From the NCBI GenBank assembly GCA_949358305.1, contig OX442322.1, positions 744,001-808,000 on the forward strand: DNA of 64,000 nt, written 5' to 3'. Position 1 is the first letter of the stretch, and every line of letters begins with the position of its first letter. Made by a program: the position numbers and the translations under genes. Shown here in pieces: positions 1-10,881 of this stretch. The DNA comes from Strigamia acuminata. Lineage: Eukaryota > Arthropoda > Chilopoda > Geophilomorpha > Linotaeniidae. The notes below the pieces were generated by a model that ran no database searches, was not told the DNA's origin, and saw nothing but the letters and a program-made list of their open reading frames with translations.

Positions 1-1479
1 ATAGTAGCGGCCCCCGCCTAACGAGCTCACCTGCGAGGAGCCCCAAACATCCATGTGGACTAGCTCTAAAGGTCCACTCGTGGAAATCTCCCCTATCGGT
101 GTGAAGCTAGCTCTAGTGAGCTTTCCCCTAATACAGTGCTCACACTTGCCCATATCTTTATTGGCTAGCTTTACTCCACATATGTCGGTGGATCTCAACA
201 TTGACACGATCCCATTCGTGTTCAAATGGCCGAATCTCCCATGCCAAAACTCCATGTCTAATGGCTTGCCGTTGTAGACTCGTTGTCCAGCCATTTCTTG
301 CTGTTGTCGACCACCGTTCCCATTACTAACATTGGTAACCAACAACCCCCTCTCACTCAAACTCTTTTTGTTTGCGCCAGACTGCAAAACGTCGCTATAA
401 TTGCGCAAATCGCCATTTTCGTTATTATTAACGCTGGTTTCGGGTTTGGTTAGTTCGCTCTTATGACTAGTATGGGTTAGTAACTGTACATTTCCACCAG
501 TGCTCTGGTTATCTGCCGCAAGCGCATCCTGTTGCGCAGGAATTGCACTTGCGTTCACATTTGGTAAAATCACTTTACAATTGGTTTTATACATTCTGTC
601 GCTTTGCCGTGTTGCTCGTAAAATCGGCTGCGTAATCCTGTTTTTGAAGGAGACCAACTTTCCTTCAGCAATGCGGGTTACATACCCGGCCTCATCAATT
701 CTGCCTAGACTCATTAAATTCCTCACAAAATTCGGGGCATAATATACATTCTTCAATGTAACAAACCCGCCAGGCACTTTTTCACCTGAATCTAATCTTA
801 AGTCCCCCACTCCTGCTATTTTAGAGGACCCTTCCCCTAAATGAACGTTAATGTTCGTTAAAGGCCTATAATTGATGAGCCCATCTTTGCTGAAAGTGAA
901 GTGATCCGTCGCCCCGGTATCAACATACCAGGCGGGATCCGGCGCTCCGCTCGTCACGTATGAGCGTAATGGCAAATTATTTTGCCTTTGACTTTCGTCC
1001 ATCGACACGTAGAATAATTTGGGACTGTCTCCCACGTTGCAATTCAATGTTTCCTCTTGTCTAATCATTAGAGCAACGTGTGCGGATGGCCCCTGTGCGC
1101 AGGACGCACCCAAACCACGGTCAACATCTTTTTCATCACTTGAACTGTCCATTTCTGATGATGATATGTCCATAGGCTCCTGGACACGTGGTGGGTGCAG
1201 CCTGTCCCACTCTCTTAACAGTTCAACCCGGATCTTTTCGGGAATAAAATCTTCGACTGGCCATGACTCAATTCTTTCTTTACATTCCCCGAACTCCGGT
1301 CCGAGGAAGTCCATGTACTGGAAAGCCACATCAATGTCGTGCAATTCCAGCCCCTCTGCATTAATTTCGATTGCTTTCTGGTCGACTCGATCCAGAAATG
1401 AGTACATCGACTCATTGTCGTTGCGTTTGAGGTCTAAAAACTCTCGCCTCAGTCTAGCTCTGTCAAATCTATCCGCCAT
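1..1479 (-). CDS. copia-A gag-protease-integrase polyprotein, partial
   Basis: An open frame starts at the ATG at 1479 and stays open for 493 codons to the window edge. The first ~150 codons are a UBN2-type Gag fragment. The protease motif WYVDTGATDHF is at about 900-935, and a GAG-pre-integrase zinc-binding segment (FWHGRFGHLN, then CEHCIRGK) lies at about 130-255, followed by the first integrase Asp in ELVHMDVWGS. Two things are odd. No CCHC zinc knuckle is present between Gag and protease, and Gag is shorter at its N terminus than usual because the typical NYxxW segment is missing. Integrase, reverse transcriptase and RNase H would lie left of base 1. The frame contains no stop, so it could still be coding. 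Confidence 0.8.
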   Translation of the reverse strand, partial: MADRFDRARLRREFLDLKRNDNESMYSFLDRVDQKAIEINAEGLELHDIDVAFQYMDFLGPEFGECKERIESWPVEDFIPEKIRVELLREWDRLHPPRVQEPMDISSSEMDSSSDEKDVDRGLGASCAQGPSAHVALMIRQEETLNCNVGDSPKLFYVSMDESQRQNNLPLRSYVTSGAPDPAWYVDTGATDHFTFSKDGLINYRPLTNINVHLGEGSSKIAGVGDLRLDSGEKVPGGFVTLKNVYYAPNFVRNLMSLGRIDEAGYVTRIAEGKLVSFKNRITQPILRATRQSDRMYKTNCKVILPNVNASAIPAQQDALAADNQSTGGNVQLLTHTSHKSELTKPETSVNNNENGDLRNYSDVLQSGANKKSLSERGLLVTNVSNGNGGRQQQEMAGQRVYNGKPLDMEFWHGRFGHLNTNGIVSMLRSTDICGVKLANKDMGKCEHCIRGKLTRASFTPIGEISTSGPLELVHMDVWGSSQVSSLGGGRYY

Positions 1480-2660
1480 TTTGCAACTAAATTGCACTGA
1501 TTCGTAGCACAAACACACACAAATCACTAAATAAACACTTTGGCAAATCACACCAAAACACAATTTTCCCCAACCAAAATGAAGGAGAAACAATAACAAT
1601 CCACCCTGGACTAATCTCACTAAGTGAGATGAAAAACTCCGACACAGTATTTCCCAAGTTCCGACCGGTGCACCTGGGCCCGCGGGACACTTGGTGGCCA
1701 GAAATAGCCTGTGTGGAAATAGGATTCCGCTACGCGACTGCGTAAAGGGCGGAAAACAGTCTAAATGACCCCAGAACAAAACCTTAAATTCTATACAAAG
1801 GTAATTTCGACCCAAATAAATTATCAAACACAATAATCGCTGTGAAGATGACTTTTGTGTTGTCTTCACTGCTGAAATCCGTTGTCTTTCACTCGTGCAC
1901 CTGGCACGAGGCTTAACCGGTCCCTCCGATGCGCGAATACACTTCACGTGCAAATTCGCGATGCGTTTCGGCTCGTCGCACGAAACGCGTCCAAAACGTG
2001 ACAATGTCGATCCTAATCGACTCGTACGGCTTCTCTTCGTGTTGTACGAACGTTGGACGTTCGTATCCAGCTCGGAATAGGCGAGCGACGTCTCCAATAC
2101 GTTGCGGAAATCTGTCTCGATCGCCGCCGACGAAATACGCTTCGTTTTCGCCCAAAAACTGTCCAAATCGACTTGAAACCACTTCCAATCGATTCCTGGG
2201 GTCTGGTTCTGGTCCCACGTCGTCAATTCCAACGCTGGGATCCACTCGTTGGCTCGAAAACAACTCGAGTACGGCCTCAAACACTCGTCGCACTGGGCGC
2301 CGCCATTTTGGAATGACGCGTCATCGTGCAAATGAAAACGAGAAAAATGGCTTATAAAACGCCGAAATAATTTCGAAAAATACTTCTCAGTGTTCCTGCA
2401 GTCTATACAACTGCTTCTACGATGATTTCGATCCGTTTTGCCACCGAAATCGTCAAAATCCGTCTTTGCTGCTTCGGGTCGCAATTCGTCGACTTCGCTG
2501 CTTTACGAAGCACGCGAATCTCACTCGTCTGGTCGGAATGTCGTCGCTCTCGTGCTGCCCGCCGCTCTGGTCCCGCTCGACGACGCGCACAAGACGTTCC
2601 TGGCCAGAATTTCGTCGCGAATCCGAAAATCAACGTTTAAACAACGTTGCACTCACCAAA
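1480..2660 (-). other. copia-A untranslated leader
   Basis: About 1.2 kb lies between the primer site and the gag ATG. Only short overlapping frames are present, and none resembles a known protein. It is more GC-rich than the surrounding Polinton DNA and rich in CG dinucleotides. A related but shorter leader occurs in copia-B at 25123-25435. Confidence 0.55.
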
Positions 2661-2676
2661 CCATCCTCTGCTACCA
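2661..2676 (-). other. copia-A primer binding site, initiator tRNA-Met 3' end
   Basis: On the minus strand the sequence is TGGTAGCAGAGGATGG, complementary to the 3' end (…CCATCCTCTGCTACCA) of eukaryotic initiator tRNA-Met. It sits one base from the LTR end at 2678, the expected position for minus-strand DNA priming. Confidence 0.9.
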
Positions 2677-2677
2677 A

Positions 2678-3022
2678 TGTCAATCTATAAACCGTAGGTG
2701 AGTGCATGTGTGGAAGCAAAACAGCATCTTTACTTTTTGCAAAGCCATCTAACCATGGAGGCCGCCATCTTTATTGCCAAACAGTAAGTGATCAAGTGAT
2801 ACATGGGTTAGAGGCTAACTGCCAACCAACTAACAGTAGAACAAATCATCCACACAGTGGTTGATCTGTTCTTTACAAACAAAACATCAACTAAATACAA
2901 TTCCAGTATTCACACTGGATAAAAACCGGGGCAAACTAATAGATAAACTAAAAACCCAAGCAGACGACAGTCTGGATAACACTGTAAAACATGTGTTGAT
3001 TGAATTTGCAAGACAATCAACA
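2678..3022 (-). repeat. copia-A 5' LTR
   Basis: The inner edge (TG at 2678) is fixed by the adjoining primer site. The outer edge is set at 3022, where …CAATCAACA gives the CA terminus. TGTTGAT-type ends also occur in copia-B. A perfect 10-bp inverted repeat (GTGTTGATTG / CAATCAACAC) occupies 2993-3023 at this edge. The outer boundary is inferred, since the partner LTR is not in the window. Confidence 0.6.
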
Positions 3023-3649
3023 CTCGACCTCGAGACATAACACAATGCTAAACAGACACGCGCCATTGCCGCACTAATTCGGAAAGGTGCGACGTATCAC
3101 ACCATATGACGGATCCAAAATCCCAACAGAGATGACGGACGTGACGGAAAGCAAGGAACACGCGTGGAGAGTGGTAACGACCAGCACGTCGGAAAAACGC
3201 CGTTATATCATCGTGGCTTTACAAATTAATAAAAGAGACAACCAATTAAAAAATCCGTCCGTATTCGACAACTGCAATGTAACGGAAGTGCACGTCTACT
3301 TAAATTCGGAACGATATCCTTACCTGGACATTAATAACGATTTCGAGAAAACAAATTTTTGCAAATTCCTCAAAGTTGCATTCAATTTAGAAAAGATTAT
3401 TACGGCGCCGACGATTTGATGTTTAACAGTTACGAGTACGGAAAAATGTTCCAGCTTGTAGTGATAGATTGCACGAAACAAAGCGAAAGGCTTTAAACCG
3501 GAATAATGGACGTGCAAATAAAAATGAAATTTGAGAAAACCGTTCCTGCCGACACTAAAGCTTACGCTTTGATAATCAGCGACAGACTGATGATGATAAA
3601 ACTAGACAAAGGTAAAGTCGACGTCTTATATAACTTTTATGCCATTTAA
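3023..3649 (+). pseudogene. Polinton major capsid protein, C-terminal fragment
   Basis: This is the end of a double-jelly-roll capsid protein as found in Polintons and adintoviruses. The readable parts are 3087-3419 and then, in another frame, 3420-3649. Family-typical segments are RRYIIVALQ, VTEVHVYLNSERYPYLDIN, LVVIDCTKQ and AYALIISDR, in the right order and spacing. The N-terminal three quarters are absent, cut off by copia-A. A frameshift near 3400-3420 and an in-frame stop near 3495 break the rest. The call rests on pattern recognition of the family, without an alignment. Confidence 0.65.
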
Positions 3650-3701
3650 AGAAAAAAATAAAAAAATTATTCGCTTATATAAAAAATAAGGATTAAAAGA
3701 A

Positions 3702-4180
3702 ATGTATAAGATACATAAAGTGAATCTATCCCCGCATCAACGTCAAAAAATATCCCGGTCTGTTAAAAAACGAATGCCTTTGCATTTGAGATTGAAGTAC
3801 AAGCAATTAAATGGCAATCACGGTTTAAATCTAACGGACAGACAAATAAACAAAATAAAAATGGCCGGTTCTAAAAAGAAAGGCACGACCTTGAAAGTGC
3901 TCACGAAACAAATTAGACAAACCGGCGGGTTTTTTGCTTTACTGCTTCCGCTATTGGGAGCATTAGGCGGTCTCGCTGGCGGTGCGGCAGGAATTGTCAA
4001 AGCTGTCGATGCGGCAAAAACAAACAAGAGAATGATGGACGAAACGAAACGTCATAACACCGCGACGGAAGGTAAAGGAATGCAATTTTTAAAGCAAAAT
4101 ATAAAAAAAAAATATCGTTAAAACGAAAGTCTGGAAAAGGTTTTTACTTGAAACCTTACGGCTCACCCGTGGCGAGAAAA
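3702..4180 (+). pseudogene. Polinton minor core/membrane-active protein (pX-like)
   Basis: The frame runs from 3702 to a stop at 4119-4121 (139 aa). The first ~80 residues are strongly basic (Arg/Lys-rich). Residues ~75-100 are a Gly/Ala/Leu-rich hydrophobic stretch (LLLPLLGALGGLAGGAAG), and a basic tail follows. This layout matches the small virion protein found between capsid and protease genes in Polintons and adintoviruses. A second frame just after the A-rich run at 4101-4111 encodes GKGFYLKPYG, a C-terminal motif of this family, and ends at 4180. The gene has therefore probably suffered a frameshift in the homopolymer. Confidence 0.6.
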
Positions 4181-4551
4181 TAAAACCGCTAGATGCCCGG
4201 CAGTTAGAGCAACTGGCCGCGCGTATGAACCTAAATTTTTTTAGAGGCGTATTTTCGAGAGACACTTTACCCCGCAAACCTCGATCGAAAGAATGCGGGA
4301 TCGTTAATTTGAACGCGCAACGTGAAAGCGGCAGTCATTGGGTCGCGTACGCTAAAAATGGCAATCTCATTCTGTACTTTGAAAGTTTCGACGACTTGCC
4401 ACCACCGATGGAAATATACGAATATTTGGGCGACGACATACGATACAATTACAATCGGTACCAAAATTTTGACAAAGTCACGTGTGGCCATTTATGCTTG
4501 TTTGTTTTAAAGCAATGGCAAGAAAACAATTTTTTTTACTCGAAAGTTTAA
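4171..4551 (+). CDS. adenain-type cysteine protease of Polinton
   Basis: An ATG at 4225 gives 108 aa. The same frame stays open upstream and encodes DARQLEQLAARM, so the true protein may start earlier, overlapping the previous gene. The catalytic layout of adenovirus-type (C5/C48-like) proteases is visible: FRGVFSRDTLP and ECGIVNL, His in SGSHWVAY, an acidic residue in LYFESFDDLP, and the nucleophile region TCGHLCLFVL. In Polintons this enzyme matures the virion proteins. It is short, as is typical of the family. The catalytic segments look intact, but with broken neighbours it is probably a relic. Confidence 0.75.
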   Translation, partial: GEKIKPLDARQLEQLAARMNLNFFRGVFSRDTLPRKPRSKECGIVNLNAQRESGSHWVAYAKNGNLILYFESFDDLPPPMEIYEYLGDDIRYNYNRYQNFDKVTCGHLCLFVLKQWQENNFFYSKV

Positions 4552-4622
4552 AAGAAAAATATTTGAAGTTTAAAAAAAAAAAGTTTAAATTAAAAATTTT
4601 TTTTTTCGCTTTTAAAAAAAAC
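4552..4622 (+). other. AT-rich spacer before the coiled-coil gene
   Basis: The 71 bases consist mostly of A and T runs. The frame of the next gene is open through it, but ATG 4623 follows directly and is the better start. Confidence 0.5.
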
Positions 4623-5092
4623 ATGGTGAGCGGCAATAAGCTAGGAGACGATTATCGTCTGAACGCGGTGCATAAAATGGATAAACGTAAACATCCAGAC
4701 GTGGATCAAGTGCTAGGAGATCATGTCGGTTACGACGCATTATCCAAACTCGAAAAGAAAATTTTGACAGAGATCCAAAAAACTAAAGATGCCCTGAAAG
4801 CTTGTGGTGATTCTCTCATTAACGATTTGAACGCGTTAAAATGTTCCGTGCAAGATCAAGCTTCAGTGATCGATCCTAAAGATGTGGATCGACTCAAAAA
4901 CGATATTGCCTTAGCTGCTTTGAAATATGGAACGTTGGAACAAGAATTGAGTAAGAAAATTAAAGATTTAGAAGCTAACATTAAAATACTGATAGATAAT
5001 GCGGCCGCTTCCGGTGGCGTGGAAATTGACGAAAGGAAAATAAACGCGTTAGAGATAAAAATCAAGGGGATGATAAACGACGTCAAAACCGA
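4623..5092 (+). pseudogene. Polinton coiled-coil (fibre-shaft-like) protein, N-terminal part, split by LTR
   Basis: The protein starts with a basic segment (GNKLGDDYRLNAVHKMDKRK) and then becomes a long alpha-helical coiled coil with spaced Leu/Ile/Val. The gypsy LTR inserted at codon Glu (5091-5092) cuts it. The reading frame resumes at 26690 across the CCGA target duplication and reaches a TGA at 26748-26750. The helical character and position after the protease suggest a trimeric fibre or tail-like structural protein. This part may belong to one gene with the coiled coil at 27.1-27.8 kb (see findings). No named family was recognised. Confidence 0.55.
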
Positions 5093-5793
5093 TGTGACGA
5101 TTCTACTTTTAGGGCTAATTTATTAGTCCTTGAGATAGATAATTAATCGGTTTAAACAAGACGCTGCTAAGATTAGCAACAACCTAACCGAGATAAGCTA
5201 CGGAAGTCTTAACTAATGTGAATACGTGAATCGAGAGAAATAACTTACAGTTCTTGTGTGACATAACATATTTATTAATAAATAATTATAACATAATTTG
5301 TGGGTTCTTGACGCGCGTAAACGGGCGGCATTAACTGGTTGAGGATCCGGGCGAAGCCAGAAGGATACGGCTGACTTGCGGCATTGTCACAAATAACGCT
5401 ACGGAGACGTATTTGGTCCGCAGCTCGATTATCTAATAATGCGAAGAGTCCTTCGCATAAATAGGAATATTCAGCAGAATATTCCATGTTCCAAATGAAT
5501 AAAAGTAAATTGATTAATGTGATATAACAAATGAATTGTTATATAATTATTAATTGGGCGGGGACCGTCACGACAATTGAGAGAACGTCGCGGGAGTTGT
5601 TGAGACTCCATCCGCCTGCATGCCTTACGACGACAAGATCTCGTGATCAGGCGCCGAGTATTTAATTGTACGCTTTTAATCGCTATCGGTGGTACCAACC
5701 ACCAAGTAAACATTTCAATGGACTTACCGGTTTAAAAAGTATTGCCAATACAGGATTACCAATGCCCGAGTAATTTGTTTAACACAGTGTTAT

Positions 5794-5977
5794 TGTTGAG
5801 GCTTGGATTGGAAAGAAGAGCGCATTTAATGGAAAGAACACAGCAAACCTATTTATTCCATGGTTGCTAAGCAAGTAACATAACAACAAGAAGTAACAAC
5901 ATACACAGCAGTGTCACCATGTGACAATAACAGATAACATAATAATTTACAGATAAAACTAACTCAAACATCAAACA
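5794..5977 (-). repeat. copia-B 3' LTR
   Basis: 184 bp, TGTTGAGGC…ATCAAACA on the plus strand, almost identical to the 183-bp copy at 25450-25632, apart from a one-base insertion near the end and few other changes. Confidence 0.9.
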
Positions 5978-5987
5978 TCCTCCCCTG
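5978..5987 (-). other. copia-B polypurine tract
   Basis: Minus-strand CAGGGGAGGA directly precedes the 3' LTR. This is the usual place and composition of the plus-strand primer. Confidence 0.75.
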
Positions 5988-6104
5988 TTTTTCTGTAAAA
6001 TACGACACTCCCCAAAAGAGAATAACAACATAATACACAAATTGTGTCAATCACATCAAGAGAATTAACTTAACAAAAGTTGATAACTAATTAATATTAA
6101 TGAA

Positions 6105-6473
6105 TTAAACGTTACAATGAGGTAAATCAACTAGAAATAAATCACGATATGTTGAAAATTTGTTTCTAGCTAACCATTTGGTAAATATATCAGCAGGGTT
6201 CATTTTCCCTGCAACGTGTTTTAACATAACTCGTTTATCCTTGATCCAATCTCGGATGAAGAAGTATTTTATTTCCACATGTTTATTCTTAGTGTTTTGA
6301 ATTAAATTCCTTGAGAATTGAACAGCACATTGGCTGTCAGAATAAACAACCGGGGAATGTCGTAATGTTAACTTTTCAAAGAATCTATGCTTAAGCAATC
6401 GAGCGAACCAATCTATCTCCCGTGAGCACTCTATAATGTTAATAAATTCGGCCTCCATGGTGGACAATGCCAT
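6105..6473 (-). pseudogene. copia-B RNase H C-terminal fragment
   Basis: The 122-aa frame carries the copia RNase H signature STMEAEFINI, the acidic YSDSQCAVQF, the tail NKHVEIKYFFIRDWI and MNPADIFTKWL, and ends near the expected end of Pol. A frameshift at about 6450 separates it from the reverse transcriptase frame to its right. Confidence 0.85.
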
Positions 6474-7456
6474 TCTTTCTGCTTATTGCAGGACCAAGAA
6501 ATAGGTACACCTCCATAGGTCACTACATGCCCTCCATAACTCCTACGTTCATCTACATCATTAGCATGAGAGGCATCGCAATAGCCAAACAGGTTCTTCG
6601 AAATTACATCACTAAGACAAATAACCTTGTTTTTAGTATTCAATAAATAGCGTAACACTTGTAACAACATTCTGACATGAGTGTTTGTATGTTTTTCGCT
6701 ATATTGCGAAAGCAATATGGTCGAGAACAGAATATCTGGACGTGTTCTTGACGCCAAAAAGAAGAGACTACCGATCAAAGATCGATACGAAAAAATCGTA
6801 TTAAGTTTTTCCTTCTTCGTTGGCTTACATACAACTACGCCTTGATTACAGGGTAAACTAACTTTTAGATCATTTCTGATTTCATATTTTGCACATAGTT
6901 TTTCGATAAATTTAATTTGGTGCATGTAGACTTTGTCACCAATCTTAACAAAGTCCACCCCGAGAACACTTGTAACTGGACCAAGGGACACAATATCAAA
7001 TTTAGATTTCAATAATTTTACAATTGTCATTTGAGTTTGATCATTATTGGAAAATAATATAAGGTCATCCACATAAACAAGCAATATCGCATGACGTCGA
7101 AAATAATAAACACAATTAAAACCTGTCAAGCCCTTAAAACCAATCTCGTTGAGAGCATTATCAAGCGTAAAATACCACTCCCTACCGCTTTGATGGAGAC
7201 CATATAAAGCACGTTTTAATAACCAAACAATGTTGGAGTTAGGATCACCCTGATCGTATTCTTTCGGCCTCTTCATATAGATGGGTCGATCCAACTTTGC
7301 GTACAAATACGCACACTTAACGTCCAGATGTTGGTTCATCCAACCTAATGTGACGACCAATAACACATAAAACAGGCGCACCAACACAAAATTCACAACG
7401 GGGCTGAAACATTCGTCAAAATCGATCCCCTCCCGTTGAGAAAATCCTTGAGCCAC
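6431..7456 (-). pseudogene. copia-B reverse transcriptase and RNase H start
   Basis: The 341-aa frame contains AQGFSQREGIDF, DVKCAYLYAKLDRPIYM, ALYGLHQSGREW and the catalytic box LLVYVDDLILF (YVDD intact), then RSLIGSLFFLASRTRPDILF and the RNase H start GYCDASHAND. The start of the RT domain lies in a different frame upstream (7457-7690). RT itself is readable, but the polyprotein is no longer continuous. Confidence 0.9.
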
Positions 7457-7845
7457 TAATTGGCTTCGGTAATGAAATTGTTCTCCTGCCTCGGCTGACC
7501 GCTTTAATTTGTAGATCCACTAATTGCCGACTGGTTTAACATCAGAGGGACAGGGAACCTCTTCAAAAACCTCCCGCACCCGGAGAGTTGAGATTTCGTC
7601 CTCCATTGATGCTTTCCATTCCTCACTGTGCGGCCCAAGGACACATGATGACATTCATGAAACATGTCCTCATCTGTTTCCTCCTGGTCAATTTCGTCTT
7701 CGGTTAAGTCATGTATTAAAAGTTCAACTTGTGCATGCGCACGAGTAAAATCAAAAGCTGCAGGATCAAAAACTTCATGTCTGCTTTCATGCCATCTGCG
7801 GACATCAGACATCGATCGGCAACGTTTTCCATCTGGGGAATAATA
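7457..7845 (-). pseudogene. copia-B integrase-RT linker, frame-broken
   Basis: Pieces of the acidic linker and the first RT motif can be read only by changing frame several times between 7845 and 7457. One 102-aa frame (7504-7812) has a sensible N-terminal half and an out-of-frame tail. An in-frame stop occurs near 7520. Confidence 0.6.
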
Positions 7846-8568
7846 CTAAATGTCTACCATTCCTGCCGTTTTGCCTTTCTTGCGCGTGAAAACCTTTCTT
7901 GTCCATCCAGGTAGAGCAGCAATATTCGTGGAGGTCGAGGGTAATGGCTCAGACCTCGTATTAACGGTCCTTGAAGTAGACTTCCTTTTAACGCATTTAC
8001 GCTTAACCTCCGATGATGACAGTGGTTTGGGAGATCCCGGGAAATCAGGAACATCCTCCCCTGTATTGTCTGTAGTAGCAAGATCCTCCCAAGATGTGGA
8101 CTTAAATGATTTAGCCGATTCAGCAGTAGAAAAATCACTATCCGGAGATGACGAACTGTAACTGAACACCGGCATCTTGGCTGGAGTCGGCACAAAAGAG
8201 GGTATTAATGCTCTCGATACTTGCTCTTTAGCCCCAGCCCAAATTGAATTTTCATCTACTACTACAGCCTTACTGTCAACAATATTGCCTGTCTCGGGAT
8301 TCCAAATTCTATATCCCTTTGTTGCACGTGAGTATCCCAAAAAGACACCTTCCCAAGCATGAGGATCCATCTTTCCCCTGTGCGGTTTTGGGACATTCAC
8401 GTAACAACGTGAACCAATACGCTTCAAATGCGACACATTACACTTGCGATTATAAAAGAAGACGTAAGGTACTTTGTACTTTAACCGAGCGTGCGGGAAA
8501 CGGTTCTTAAGGTAAACAACTGTATGCAAAAGTTTACCCCACAAGACTCTTGGCAACCCAGTTTCCAC
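7846..8568 (-). pseudogene. copia-B integrase C-terminal part
   Basis: The 240-aa frame begins at the end of the integrase core (LLHTVVYLKNRFPH) and continues with the copia-typical GSRCYVNVPKPHRGKMDP and GVFLGYSRATKGYRIWNPET. An unstructured Ser-rich, basic tail follows. A frameshift at about 8560 separates it from the preceding gag-integrase frame. Confidence 0.85.
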
Positions 8569-10649
8569 AAAATAGACCGAATCGCCTCAACAAGAGTTCT
8601 GTTAAGGCTTTCGGTGACCCCGTTCATTTCGGGCGCATAAATATTAGTCTGTTCATGAACAATACCGTTTTTCCTACAAAGCTCGCGAAAAGACGTATTT
8701 ACAAATTCTAAACCATTATCCGTCCTGAGTCGTTTCAGTTTGTGACCAGTTTGATTTTCCACTTGGGTTTTCCATTTAACAAAAGCCAAGAAAGTGTCTG
8801 ATTTACTCTTAAGTGGGATTGCCCAAACAAAACGACTATAATCATCCGTTATGCCTAAAAAATAAAGGCTCCCATCAATGGCAGGATATATAGTGGCTGG
8901 TCCCCACAGGTCACAATGTACCAACTCAAGAGGACGTGTGGTGGATATACAATCAATTCCTTTAAAAACAGCTCTAGTAGATTTAGAAATCTTACAGGTT
9001 GGACACATTGGGTCAAATTTGTTATTCCTAAGCTTAATTCCATTAACGTCGCCATCATGTGCCAGATTTACAATACCACGCATGTGAAAATGTGCAAATC
9101 GAGCATGCCACACGTCAATATCTGGACATGATGTCGATAGTGAAATCTGTTCCGGTTCCTTGGCTTGTACGGATTTATTCAAAACAGTCGAATAAAGCTG
9201 TTTGGTTTGAGGGGCTAATTGTGGCAGTACCGTGTGACCTTTCAATACAAACAAATCACCATGCTGTACAGCCTGCAACAAGACTGTATCGCGGTTCCTG
9301 CCTAAAATGTCTAAAAGACCATCAGCACCGCGAACTGCTGCCCCTGCACGAAGAACTTTCCCCAAAGAAATCAAATTTCTGCCAAAAATCGGGGCATACA
9401 AGGAATTATATAAACAGAGTTCACGCTTAAGGCCATTAACATCAGTTTCAATTACAATTGTACCCCTAGCCAGCACACTCGAAGTCCCTTCACCCAGAAT
9501 CAAGCCAAAAGATTTGATTGGTTCTAAATCACGAAACCAATGTTTTTGAGAAGAAATATGATCGGTAGCGGCCGAATCAATAAGCCACTCAGTTCTGCGA
9601 TCCCCAACGTTAACAATATTTCCCTCGCATAGACTCTGTGTAAAGAAACCCCCTAATTCCTCAAGAGTATATTGGGCTTCGGGCGTCACAACAATCGGCT
9701 GCTCGGTCGCCTGTGCTGTCGGTTTTATTTTATTAAATCTCTTCTTCTTCGATGACCCGACAGGCGATGCCGTCTGTGTCAATTTCGATTGATTTGCGCT
9801 GCGCTCGGTCCGTTGATCGTTGCTAATTGGCCTTTGTTGACTTTGTGACGGACAATTTCTGGCAGGATGTCCTAAACCACCACAGTTATAACATCGGAAT
9901 TCTCCTTTAGATCCCGATGACAAAGGCGCAGGCCGATCAGACGGTCTGTGACGTGCAGAAAATGCCTGCTTAGAGCCCACTGTTCGCCAGCTAAGATTCT
10001 GAGACGGTTTCTTAACCGTCGCCGGATCCACTAAAAAAAAAGAAAAAGTTTCAGTAAAATTATCTTTAGCTAAAAGGCGATTATATTCGTCAAAAAGCCT
10101 TTCTTTGACTTTGACAAAAGTTAGATCATGAGCTGGCCAATGATGAATTTGACCACAAACAAGTTCATATGCCGGAGGAAGCCGGCTAATCAACTGGCAA
10201 ATTTTATCATCATCTCCCACAGGCTTTTTGGCATCAGCTAAACGCAAACACAAGCGTTCAAGTCGATTCACAAACTCAGGAATCGATTTATTTGGCTGAA
10301 TGGTCAAATCCCAAAAGTCCCTAGTCAACTGAAGTTTGTGTGCCATGGTGATGGGAGAATATGCCTCTTTGAGAGCTTCCCACGCTTTCTTCGCATCATC
10401 ATGTGCCATGGCAATCGGGCGGCGGACTTCATCACATGCAAAACCAATAATTGTCCGGGCACGCTCCTTTCTGTCCTCATAAACTCGTTTTTCTTTCGCA
10501 GAGGCAGTGCAGAGGTCAGATACAACTTCAGTTCCAAGAATAAACTTCCAAAGTCCCTTTTCCCGCAACAAAAGTTTACAGTTATCCTTCCAGGAATTGT
10601 AATTTGAACCATTCAGCAAATCAAAGGTTGGTCTGACCTTAGAAGTCAT
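8481..10649 (-). pseudogene. copia-B Gag-protease-integrase core
   Basis: The frame starts at ATG 10649; an upstream in-frame ATG at 10664 is also possible. UBN2-type Gag (SNYNSWKDNCKLLL) takes residues 10-210. A CCHC knuckle CYNCGGLGHPARNC lies near residue 258, and the protease motif LIDSAATDH near 361 has its Asp intact. Next come the integrase zinc region WHARFAHFH / CPTC and the core residues HCDLWGP, RTDNGLEF and NGVTESLNR (D, D, E all present). A frameshift near 8560 replaces the end with about 40 unrelated residues. Confidence 0.92.
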
Positions 10650-10881
10650 GGTGGAAAAATACAAAACAAATTCTCAATAATAACAGTGAGAGAAATGAGC
10701 AAATATTGAATAACACACAGTAAATATCAACTAGGCTTAGAGGAAAAACAATGGCAATAATACAAAACAATTTTTTTCAAGAAAAAAACAATGCAAACAT
10801 TGAATGAAAAATGACAAGTTAATGTCCAGCAATATTTCACAAGAAGACAGCAGCAAATGTGTCCTTTAGCACTGGAAACAT
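10650..10881 (-). other. copia-B leader, gag-proximal part
   Basis: AT-rich noncoding sequence, cut by gypsy-1. Bases 10878-10881 (ACAT) are one copy of the gypsy-1 target duplication; the other is 25119-25122. Confidence 0.7.

Larger units (their letters stand above)
1..3022 (-). mobile_element. copia-A, 5' half of a Ty1/copia element (runs off window)
   Basis: Read on the minus strand this is an LTR (3022 to 2678), a primer site, a long leader and the first part of gag-pol, which continues beyond base 1. The LTR-primer site-leader-gag order fixes the orientation. The element lies beside the Polinton capsid fragment that starts right of 3022. Its outer flank and second LTR are outside the window, so no target-site duplication can be checked. 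Confidence 0.8.

Noticed and set aside
1895-2690. Several overlapping 60-140-codon frames on both strands
   Set aside because: They lie in a CG-rich leader of copia-A where long frames arise by chance, and none has a recognisable domain.
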